Origin: Gammaproteobacteria bacterium
Lineage (GTDB): Bacteria > Pseudomonadota > Gammaproteobacteria > Steroidobacterales > Steroidobacteraceae
Assembly: GCA_016707425.1 (NCBI GenBank)
Contig: JADJHU010000005.1
Span: 62,001 to 126,000 of the forward strand
DNA: 64,000 bases
Reading direction: 5' to 3'
Shown: in pieces, positions 57,296 through 64,000 of the stretch
How positions within the stretch are numbered: the first letter of the stretch is position 1
Layout of the letters: the number at the start of each line of letters is the position of its first letter
Translations under genes and position numbers: made by a program
The notes under the pieces: generated by a model
What the model was told of the DNA's origin: nothing
Databases searched by the model: none
The model's input: the letters and a program-made list of their open reading frames with translations, nothing else

Positions 57296-57775
57296 ATGGC
57301 GAATCCCATCAAGACCTTCATGCTGACGGAGCTTCTCGCCGGCATGGCAGTGACCGCAAAGACACTGTTCCGCCCGAAGGTCACCCTCAACTACCCTGAT
57401 GAGAAGACTCCGATGTCGCCGCGTTACCGCGGCCTGCACGCGCTGCGCCGCTATGCGAACGGCGAGGAGCGCTGCATTGCCTGCAAGCTCTGTGAGGCGG
57501 TCTGCCCGGCACTCGCGATCACCATCGATTCCGATGTCGCGCCCGACGGCACGCGGCGCACGACCCGCTACGACATCGATCTCTTCAAGTGCATCTATTG
57601 CGGCTTCTGCGAGGAGGCCTGCCCGGTCGATGCCATCGTGCTCACCCGCATCCACGAGTATCACATGGAGCATCCGGGCGAGAACATCCATTCCAAGGAC
57701 CGGCTGCTCGCGGTCGGTGAGCGCTACGAGGCGATGATCGCTGCGGACAGAGCGGCGGACGCACCGTATCGCTGA
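57296..57775 (+). CDS. nuoI: NADH-quinone oxidoreductase subunit I
   Basis: 23-kDa ferredoxin-like subunit with two [4Fe-4S] clusters: CIACKLCEAVCPA and CIYCGFCEEACPVDAIV. 159 aa from ATG 57296, with GCGGAG upstream. TELLAGMAVTAKTLFRPKVTLNYP is the family N-terminus. 11 bases after nuoH. Confidence 0.97.
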   Translation: MANPIKTFMLTELLAGMAVTAKTLFRPKVTLNYPDEKTPMSPRYRGLHALRRYANGEERCIACKLCEAVCPALAITIDSDVAPDGTRRTTRYDIDLFKCIYCGFCEEACPVDAIVLTRIHEYHMEHPGENIHSKDRLLAVGERYEAMIAADRAADAPYR

Positions 57776-57794
57776 GGCTGCCGGAGAGTTCCCT

Positions 57795-58397
57795 GTGCTG
57801 ATTCAGATCCTCTTCTACGGCTTTTCGCTCGTGCTCGTGGCCGCGGCGCTCGGGGTCATCGCTGCGCGCAACCCGGTGCACTCCGTGCTGTCGCTGGTGC
57901 TGTGCTTCGTCACCAGCGCAGCGATCTGGCTGCTCTTCGAGGCCGAATTCCTGGCGGTGGTGCTGGTGCTCGTGTACGTGGGCGCCGTGATGGTGCTGTT
58001 CCTCTTCGTGGTGATGATGCTGAACGTCGATTTCGAGCAGCTGCGCGGCGGCTTCACGCGCTACGCATGGCTCGGCTGGATTACGGCAGCGGTTGTCATC
58101 GTCGAGATCGTGGGCGTCGTGACCGCGAAGCGCCTGGGCGTGGACGTGAGCCGGGGCGCGGCACCTCTGCCCGCCGACTACAGCAACACCGAGGCGCTGG
58201 GGCACGTGCTCTACACCGAGTATGTGTACGCCTTCGAGCTCGCCGGGATGCTGCTGCTGGTGGCGATCGTGGCGGCGATCACGCTGACGATGCGGCGCCG
58301 CGTCGGCCTCAAGGTCCAGAACGTCTCGAGGCAGGTGTCCGTGAAGCCGGGAGACCGGGTGCGACTCGTGAAGATGCCCGCGGAGAAGCGCCAGTGA
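57795..58397 (+). CDS. nuoJ: NADH-quinone oxidoreductase subunit J
   Basis: Membrane subunit with five helices, including the family segments NPVHSVLSLVLCFVTSAAIWLL and VLVYVGAVMVLFLFVVMMLN (the flexible helix 3 region). 200 aa from GTG 57795. A basic C-terminal extension follows the last helix. GTGA overlap with nuoK. Confidence 0.96.
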   Translation: MLIQILFYGFSLVLVAAALGVIAARNPVHSVLSLVLCFVTSAAIWLLFEAEFLAVVLVLVYVGAVMVLFLFVVMMLNVDFEQLRGGFTRYAWLGWITAAVVIVEIVGVVTAKRLGVDVSRGAAPLPADYSNTEALGHVLYTEYVYAFELAGMLLLVAIVAAITLTMRRRVGLKVQNVSRQVSVKPGDRVRLVKMPAEKRQ

Positions 58398-58699
58398 TCA
58401 CCCTCGGCCACATGCTCACGCTCTCGGGCGTGCTGTTCGCACTCGCGGTCGCCGGTATCTTCATCAACCGCAAGAACGTGATCCTGCTGCTCATGTGCAT
58501 CGAGCTGCTTCTGCTCGCGGCGAACTTCAATTTCATCGCCTTCTCGCGCTACCTCGGTGACCTCGATGGGCAGGTGTTCGTGTTCTTCGTGCTGACCGTG
58601 GCTGCGGCGGAAGCCGCCATCGGCCTCGCGATCCTCGTGGTGCTGTTCCGCCAGCGCGGCAGCATCAATGTCGAGGATCTGAACGAAATGAAGGGCTAG
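58394..58699 (+). CDS. nuoK: NADH-quinone oxidoreductase subunit K
   Basis: Three-helix membrane subunit, 101 aa from GTG 58394. Conserved Glu residues of the proton path are in LLMCIELLLLAANFNFIAF and VAAAEAAIGLAILVV. Start set by the GTGA overlap with nuoJ. Confidence 0.97.
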   Translation: MITLGHMLTLSGVLFALAVAGIFINRKNVILLLMCIELLLLAANFNFIAFSRYLGDLDGQVFVFFVLTVAAAEAAIGLAILVVLFRQRGSINVEDLNEMKG

Positions 58700-58730
58700 G
58701 GCGGGCCCGGCAGGCGAGCCCCAGGGATCC

Positions 58731-60764
58731 ATGCATACGATGAACGAGAACGTCCTCCTTGCCATAGTGCTGCTGCCGCTCGTGGCCGCCGTGGTCGCCG
58801 GGCTCTTCGGACGCGCCATCGGCCGCGCCGGTGCGCACACCATCACGATTGCCGCGGTGGGCGTCTCCTGCGCGCTGTCCTTCTACGTCCTCTGGCAGGT
58901 CACGGTCGCCGGGGTGCCCGCCTTCGACGGGCCGGCGTACACCTGGCTCGTGAGCGACGGGGTGCGGATGCAGGTGGGCTTCCTGGTCGACCGGCTGACG
59001 GCACTGATGATGGCCGTGGTCACCTTCGTGTCGCTGTGCGTGCACGTCTACACCATCGGCTACATGGCGGAGGACGACGGCTACCAGCGGTTCTTCAGCT
59101 ACATCTCGCTCTTCACCTTCGCCATGCTCATGCTCGTGATGTCGAACAACTTCATGCAGCTGTACTTCGGCTGGGAAGCGGTGGGCGTGGTGTCCTATCT
59201 CCTGATCGGCTTCTGGTACAAGCGCCCGACCGCCATTTTCGCGAACCTCAAGGCATTTCTGGTCAATCGCGTCGGTGACTTCGGATTCGTGCTCGGCATT
59301 GCGGGCGTGCTCTACTATGTGGGCTCGCTGGATTTCTCAGATGCCTTCGCAGCGGCACCGGCGCTGGCGCAGGAGAGCTTCCATATCGGGCAGCACGCGG
59401 TACCGGCGCTCGCGCTCATCTGCATCTGCCTCTTCGTCGGCGCGATGGGCAAGTCCGCGCAGATGCCGCTGCATGTGTGGCTGCCGGATTCCATGGAGGG
59501 CCCGACACCGATTTCGGCACTGATCCACGCGGCGACCATGGTAACGGCCGGCATCTTCATGGTGGCGCGGATGTCACCGCTGTTCGAGCACTCGGAGGTC
59601 GCGCTGTCCTTCGTGCTGGTGATCGGGGCGACCACGGCGCTCTTCATGGGCCTGCTGGGCGTGGTGAACAACGACATCAAGCGGGTGGTGGCCTATTCGA
59701 CGCTCTCGCAGCTCGGCTACATGACCGTGGCCCTCGGCGCATCTGCCTATGGCGCGGCGATCTTCCACCTGATGACGCACGCCTTTTTCAAGGCGCTGCT
59801 CTTCCTCGCCGCGGGGTCGGTCATCATCGGCATGCATCACGAGCAGGACATGCGCAGGATGGGCGGGCTGGCGAAATACATGCCGGTCACCGCGGTTACC
59901 TGCTGGATCGGCGCGCTCGCACTCGTCGGCACGCCGTTCTTCTCCGGGTTCTACTCGAAGGATGCGATCATCGAGGCGGTGGGGGAGTCTCACCGCTGGG
60001 GCGCGACCTACGCTTACTGGTGCGTCCTCATCGGCGTGTTCGTGACGGCCCTGTACACCTTCCGGATGATCTTCCTGACTTTCCACGGCCCTGAGCGCTT
60101 CCGGAACGCAGCGCACGCCGGGCACGCGGACGGCGATGCGCAGGAGGAGCCTGACACCGCCAGCGACCACGGCCATCACGGGGAGGCACCGCACGAAACA
60201 CCCCTCGTGGTCACCGGGCCGCTCGTGGCGCTTGCCATCCCGTCGCTCATCGTGGGTTTCTTCACGGCGGGGCCGGTGCTCTTCGGGTCCTATTTCCAGG
60301 AGAGTATCCGCGTCCTCGAAGGAAACGACGTGCTGGGCGAGATCGCCCGGGAGTGGCATGGCCCCGTGGCTTTTGCGCTGCACGGACTGATGGCACCGAC
60401 CTTCCTGCTCGCGCTCGGTGGAGCGGCGACCGCATGGCTCTTCTTCCTCAGGAGTCCCGCGCTCGCGGACGGGGTGGCCCGCCGGCTCGCTCCCCTGCGC
60501 ACGCTGCTCGTCAACAAGTACTACTTCGACTGGTTCAACGAGAACGTGATCGCGGCGGGCGCGCGCCTGATCGGCCGCGGCCTGTGGAAGGGCGGCGACC
60601 AGGCGGTGATCGATGGCGTGGTGGTCGATGGATCGGCGGCGGCATTCGACCGGATTGCTGCCGCCTCGCGCTTCCGCCTGCAGAGCGGCTATCTCTATTC
60701 GTACGCGTTCTGGATGATCATCGGCCTCGCCGCGCTGCTCGGCTGGTTCCTGATCGCCGGCTGA
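58731..60764 (+). CDS. nuoL: NADH-quinone oxidoreductase subunit L
   Basis: Largest antiporter-like proton channel, 677 aa, with a long lateral C-terminal helix. Motifs YFGWEAVGVVSYLLIGFW, GKSAQMPLHVWLPDSMEGPT and ATMVTAGIFMVARMSPLF. A His/Asp/Glu-rich loop near residue 460 (HAGHADGDAQEEPDTASDHG) is cytoplasmic or periplasmic and variable. ATG 58731 or 58740. Confidence 0.97.
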   Translation: MHTMNENVLLAIVLLPLVAAVVAGLFGRAIGRAGAHTITIAAVGVSCALSFYVLWQVTVAGVPAFDGPAYTWLVSDGVRMQVGFLVDRLTALMMAVVTFVSLCVHVYTIGYMAEDDGYQRFFSYISLFTFAMLMLVMSNNFMQLYFGWEAVGVVSYLLIGFWYKRPTAIFANLKAFLVNRVGDFGFVLGIAGVLYYVGSLDFSDAFAAAPALAQESFHIGQHAVPALALICICLFVGAMGKSAQMPLHVWLPDSMEGPTPISALIHAATMVTAGIFMVARMSPLFEHSEVALSFVLVIGATTALFMGLLGVVNNDIKRVVAYSTLSQLGYMTVALGASAYGAAIFHLMTHAFFKALLFLAAGSVIIGMHHEQDMRRMGGLAKYMPVTAVTCWIGALALVGTPFFSGFYSKDAIIEAVGESHRWGATYAYWCVLIGVFVTALYTFRMIFLTFHGPERFRNAAHAGHADGDAQEEPDTASDHGHHGEAPHETPLVVTGPLVALAIPSLIVGFFTAGPVLFGSYFQESIRVLEGNDVLGEIAREWHGPVAFALHGLMAPTFLLALGGAATAWLFFLRSPALADGVARRLAPLRTLLVNKYYFDWFNENVIAAGARLIGRGLWKGGDQAVIDGVVVDGSAAAFDRIAAASRFRLQSGYLYSYAFWMIIGLAALLGWFLIAG

Positions 60765-60774
60765 GGAAGGCGTC

Positions 60775-62292
60775 ATGCAAGGTCCCGGGTTGCTGTCCCT
60801 GCTCGTGTGGCTGCCGATCGCCGGTGGCATCCTGGTGCTCGCCCTCGGTGAGCAGCGCATCGGCGCGGCGCGCTGGCTGGCACTCGCCGTCTCGCTGGCG
60901 ACCATGGCGGCTTCAGTCCCTCTCTATACCGGCTTCGATACCACGACGGCTTCCTTCCAGTTCGTCGAGCGCCTGCCCTGGATCACCGCCTTCAAGGCCG
61001 AGTACGCGCTTGGCATCGATGGCATTTCGCTGCCGCTGATTCTTCTCACGGCGTTCATGACGATTCCGGTGATCGTGGCCGCCTGGAATGTCGTCAGGGA
61101 GCGTCCGGCGCAGTACCTGGCCGCCTTCCTGATCATGGAAGGCCTGATGATCGGGGTGTTCTCGGCACTCGATTCGCTGCTCTTCTATTTCTTCTGGGAG
61201 GCGATGCTCATCCCGATGTTCCTCATCATCGGGATCTGGGGCGGGCCGCGCCGGGTCTACGCGACCCTGAAGTTCTTTCTCTACACCTTTCTCGGCTCAG
61301 TCTGCATGCTGATCGCGCTGATCTACATGTACGTGCAGGCGGGCGACTATGCGATCGCGAGCTTTCAGCGCCTGCCGCTGACGCTCACTGAGCAGATCTG
61401 GATCTTCTTCGCTTTCCTGCTGGCTTTCGCGGTCAAGGTGCCCATGTGGCCCGTGCATACCTGGCTGCCCGATGCGCATGTCGAGGCCCCCACGGGCGGC
61501 TCGGTGATCCTCGCTGCCATCATGCTGAAGATGGGTGGCTATGGCTTCCTGCGCTTCAGCCTGCCGATTGCGCCCGATGCCAGCCGCGAGCTCGACTGGC
61601 TGATGATCGCGCTGTCTCTGATCGCCGTGGTCTACATCAGCCTGGTGGCGCTTGCCCAGCAGGACATGAAGAAGCTGATTGCCTACTCCTCGGTCGCGCA
61701 CATGGGCTTCGTGACTCTTGGGACCTTCCTCGCGTTCGATATTGCCGCGGGCACGGGGGCGCTGAAGGGAGCGGCCATGGGGATCGACGGAGCGATGGTG
61801 GTGATGATTTCCCACGGTCTCGTGTCGGGAGCGCTGTTCCTCTGCGTGGGCGTGCTCTACGACCACGTACACAGCCGGGAGATTGCCGCCTACGGCGGTG
61901 TGATCAACACCATGCCGAAATTTGCCGCGCTGTTCGTGCTCTTCGCGCTCGCGAATACGGGGCTGCCCGGCACGTCGGGCTTCGTCGGCGAGTTTCTCGT
62001 GATCCTGGCGAGCTTCAAGGCGAGCTTCTGGTACGCCTTCCTGGTCGCCACGATCCTGATCACAGGGGCGGCCTATACGCTGTGGCTCATCAAGCGTGTG
62101 GTGTACGGGCCGGTGGCCAATCAGAACGTGGCCGCACTCACAGACCTGAACGTGCGGGAATTCATCGCGCTGGGGTCGCTTGCCATTCTCGTGCTGGTTC
62201 TCGGCGTCTGGCCAGCGCCTCTGCTCGAGGTGATGCAGCCCACTGTGCGCCAGCTTGTCGAGCAGCTCATGATCAGCAAGCTGCCGGGCTGA
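60775..62292 (+). CDS. nuoM: NADH-quinone oxidoreductase subunit M
   Basis: Antiporter-like membrane subunit, 505 aa. Family segments FYFFWEAMLIPMFLIIGIWG, KVPMWPVHTWLPDAHVEAPT and GSVILAAIMLKMGGYG carry the Glu, Lys and His of the proton channel. 10 bases after nuoL, 19 before nuoN. Confidence 0.97.
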   Translation: MQGPGLLSLLVWLPIAGGILVLALGEQRIGAARWLALAVSLATMAASVPLYTGFDTTTASFQFVERLPWITAFKAEYALGIDGISLPLILLTAFMTIPVIVAAWNVVRERPAQYLAAFLIMEGLMIGVFSALDSLLFYFFWEAMLIPMFLIIGIWGGPRRVYATLKFFLYTFLGSVCMLIALIYMYVQAGDYAIASFQRLPLTLTEQIWIFFAFLLAFAVKVPMWPVHTWLPDAHVEAPTGGSVILAAIMLKMGGYGFLRFSLPIAPDASRELDWLMIALSLIAVVYISLVALAQQDMKKLIAYSSVAHMGFVTLGTFLAFDIAAGTGALKGAAMGIDGAMVVMISHGLVSGALFLCVGVLYDHVHSREIAAYGGVINTMPKFAALFVLFALANTGLPGTSGFVGEFLVILASFKASFWYAFLVATILITGAAYTLWLIKRVVYGPVANQNVAALTDLNVREFIALGSLAILVLVLGVWPAPLLEVMQPTVRQLVEQLMISKLPG

Positions 62293-62311
62293 GAGACGAG
62301 GAGACACCAGA

Positions 62312-63754
62312 GTGCAGCCGACTTTCACATGGTCCGGAGTCGCCCCGGCACTGCCCGAGATCTACCTCGCCGCGGCGATCTGCGTGCTTCTGATGGTCGA
62401 GGTCTTTTTCGGTGAGCGGCGTCGCGGACTGACCGGCACGCTCACGCTGCTCGCCATCGCGGGGGGCGCAGCGCTCACCCTGGCCTGCGCACAGGTGGAT
62501 GCGCGCGTGACGCTCTTCAGCGGCATGTACGTCGCGGATCCGCTCGGCACCGTCCTCAAGCTGTTCGCCTTCCTGTTCCTCGCCCTTGCGCTTCTCTATT
62601 CGCGGGCCTATCTCGAGCAGCGCGACATCCTGCGTGGCGAGTTCTACGTGCTGGCGCTGAGCGCGCTCCTCGGGGTGTTTGTCCTCGTGTCGGCGAACAG
62701 CCTCCTCAGCGTGTACATCGGCGTCGAGCTCCTCGCACTTTCGGTGTATGCCATGGTGGCCTTCGACCGCACCTCGGGCGTGGCGGCCGAGTCGGCAATG
62801 AAGTATTTCGTGCTGGGTGCCATTGCCTCAGGCACGCTGATCTACGGCATGTCGATGGTCTACGGACTGTCCGGGACGCTGCGGCTGGACGATCTCGCCG
62901 CGCGGCTCACCGAGGCCCCGAGTCTCGGACTCGTGCTCGGTCTCGTGTTCATCGTCGTGGCGGTCGGTTTCAAGTTCGGTGCCGTGCCCTTCCATATGTG
63001 GCTCCCGGATGTTTACCACGGCGCCCCGACGGCCGTGACGCTCTTCATCGCCACGGTGCCGAAGATCGCCTACTTCGCGCTGGCTTTCAGGCTCCTGGCT
63101 TACGGCCTCGGCGGCCTCACGGGTTCCTGGACGCAGATGCTTGCGGTGCTCGCGGTGCTGTCGCTCGTCGTCGGAACCGTGATCGCGCTCGCGCAGACCA
63201 ACATCAAGCGGCTGCTCGCGTACTCCGCGGTCGCCAACGTCGGTTTCCTCCTCCTCGGCTTCGTCGCGGGCACGCCGACCGGTTATGGCGCTGCGCTCTA
63301 CTACATGCTGGCCTATGTCATCGTGACGCTCGCCGGTTTCGGCGTGGTCGTGGTGGCGAGCCGACGCGGGTTCGAGGCTGACGAGCTGGAGCACTACAAG
63401 GGCTTCCATGCGCGCGACCCGATGCTCGCCCTGAGCATGATGGTGGTGATGTTCTCGACCGCGGGTGTCCCGCCCTTCATCGGCTTCTGGGCGAAGCTGC
63501 GCATCATCGAAGCCCTCTGGGAGACCGGGCACCTGTGGCTGGTGATCATCGCGGCTGCCGCCTCGGTGGTCGGGCTCTTCTACTACCTGCGCGTCGTGAA
63601 GCTCATGTACTTCGATGCCGTGCCTGCGGGACTGCCGGCGACCGAGAAGCGCACCGGAGTGCGCTTCGCCCTTGGCCTGAACGCCCTGGCCGTACTCGCT
63701 CTGGGGGTGGTGCCGAACCCGCTGCTCGAGCTCTGCGAGCGCCTGCTGGGCTGA
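62312..63754 (+). CDS. nuoN: NADH-quinone oxidoreductase subunit N
   Basis: Third antiporter-like subunit, 480 aa from GTG 62312. Motifs LLSVYIGVELLALSVYAMVA, FKFGAVPFHMWLPDVYHGAP and KRLLAYSAVANVGFLLLG. Last gene of the complex I operon. A GC-rich hairpin and then tRNA-fMet follow. Confidence 0.97.
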   Translation: MQPTFTWSGVAPALPEIYLAAAICVLLMVEVFFGERRRGLTGTLTLLAIAGGAALTLACAQVDARVTLFSGMYVADPLGTVLKLFAFLFLALALLYSRAYLEQRDILRGEFYVLALSALLGVFVLVSANSLLSVYIGVELLALSVYAMVAFDRTSGVAAESAMKYFVLGAIASGTLIYGMSMVYGLSGTLRLDDLAARLTEAPSLGLVLGLVFIVVAVGFKFGAVPFHMWLPDVYHGAPTAVTLFIATVPKIAYFALAFRLLAYGLGGLTGSWTQMLAVLAVLSLVVGTVIALAQTNIKRLLAYSAVANVGFLLLGFVAGTPTGYGAALYYMLAYVIVTLAGFGVVVVASRRGFEADELEHYKGFHARDPMLALSMMVVMFSTAGVPPFIGFWAKLRIIEALWETGHLWLVIIAAAASVVGLFYYLRVVKLMYFDAVPAGLPATEKRTGVRFALGLNALAVLALGVVPNPLLELCERLLG

Positions 63755-63755
63755 C

Positions 63756-63800
63756 GCAGCGGGCCGGCGCTCGCAGGTAGTTGCATCCGCCGGTCGCTGC
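63756..63800 (+). terminator. Hairpin after nuoN
   Basis: GCAGCG and CCGGCG (63756-63769) pair with CGCCGG and CGCTGC (63788-63800), leaving a small internal loop and a loop of about 18 bases. No T run. It may end nuo transcription or protect the RNA, and it overlaps the tRNA promoter. Confidence 0.4.
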
Positions 63801-63808
63801 GCTAGAAT
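63781..63808 (+). promoter_or_regulatory. Candidate promoter of tRNA-fMet
   Basis: TTGCAT (63781-63786), 16-base spacer, TAGAAT (63803-63808). Start would be near 63815, nine bases before the mature tRNA. Confidence 0.55.
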
Positions 63809-63823
63809 GCGCGCCCCACCGGT

Positions 63824-63900
63824 TGCGGGGTGGAGCAGTCTGGCAGCTCGTCGGGCTCATAACCCGAAGGTCGCAGGTTCAAATCCTGCCCCCGCTACCA
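63824..63900 (+). tRNA. Initiator tRNA-fMet (CAT anticodon)
   Basis: 77 bases with encoded CCA. Initiator marks are present: anticodon stem with three G-C pairs (TCGGG-CTCATAA-CCCGA) and A11-U24 in the D stem. The first acceptor position is unpaired as initiators require, but here it is T1 against T72 rather than the usual C1-A72. Region after it (63901-64000) is discussed under rejected items; rimP, often next, is not there. Confidence 0.95.
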
Positions 63901-64000
63901 TCTGTCCCGTCGGCCCTCAAGAGCACGGCCGGATCGAGGTCGAACTCTGCCCAGAGTCGGCCTTCATCGTCTGGGGACAGGTCGATGTTCCCGCCAAGGC

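Noticed and set aside
63879..63998. Minus-strand open frame running from the window edge into tRNA-fMet
   Set aside because: About 39 codons only, partial at the edge and ending inside the tRNA. The composition is plausible but too short to call.

Overview
The window is GC-rich chromosomal DNA from a gammaproteobacterium. The gene order hrcA-grpE-dnaK-dnaJ-dapB-carA-carB-greA-yhbY-rlmE-ftsH-folP-glmM-tpiA-secG-tRNA-Leu-nuoA..N-tRNA-fMet is the arrangement I know from the Xanthomonadales/Nevskiales side of that class. The tmRNA tag (ANDDNYALAA) and a chromosomal hrcA agree. The lineage is an inference from order and protein character, not a database match.

Layout. 1-9 kb: periplasmic protease Prc, a Gfo/Idh/MocA oxidoreductase, a DsbA-like protein, N-carbamoylputrescine amidase (AguB) and a coupled DUF2868/DUF3482 membrane-GTPase pair. 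8.7-13.5 kb: an RND efflux cassette (membrane-fusion protein, pump, MarR regulator), whose fusion-protein gene carries a frameshift; gabD is divergent from it. 15.4-23.3 kb: an accessory region with a Doc toxin pair, two self-regulating-type Fic genes (the second frameshifted), a Phd/ParE pair, an ISL3 transposase remnant fused to the 3' end of a Wadjet jetD gene, and a MarR-headed membrane-protein operon. It ends at the terminator of ssrA (tmRNA). 24-31.9 kb: DUF481 protein, smpB, rnfH, a stress-type cluster (DksA-like, CBS, HPF, CBS-DUF2267), bamE, fur, recN, nadK. 32-49.3 kb: heat-shock, carbamoyl-phosphate and housekeeping genes. 49.3-63.9 kb: tRNA-Leu, the complex I operon and tRNA-fMet.

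How they work together. The heat-shock block makes the DnaK/DnaJ/GrpE chaperone with HrcA as likely repressor. carAB supplies carbamoyl phosphate, and greA is coupled to it. tmRNA and SmpB, encoded less than 1 kb apart, form the ribosome-rescue pair. The stress cluster looks like a ribosome-hibernation and energy-sensing module. The nuo genes are almost all overlapping or closely spaced and would encode the full 14-gene complex I (nuoC and nuoD separate), except that nuoA lacks its 5' third and nuoH has an in-frame TAG.

Most unusual points: an exact 31-bp array of three operators before the second Fic gene; half-site-sharing palindromes overlapping the start codon of the first Fic gene; lesions in nuoA, nuoH, the efflux fusion protein and fic2 (real decay or consensus errors); an ISL3-JetD scar containing a (CA)9 microsatellite; an initiator tRNA with a U1-U72 mismatch; and a coupled CBS/HPF pair with arginine-rich tails. 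I do not see a complete novel defence or mobile system in the window.
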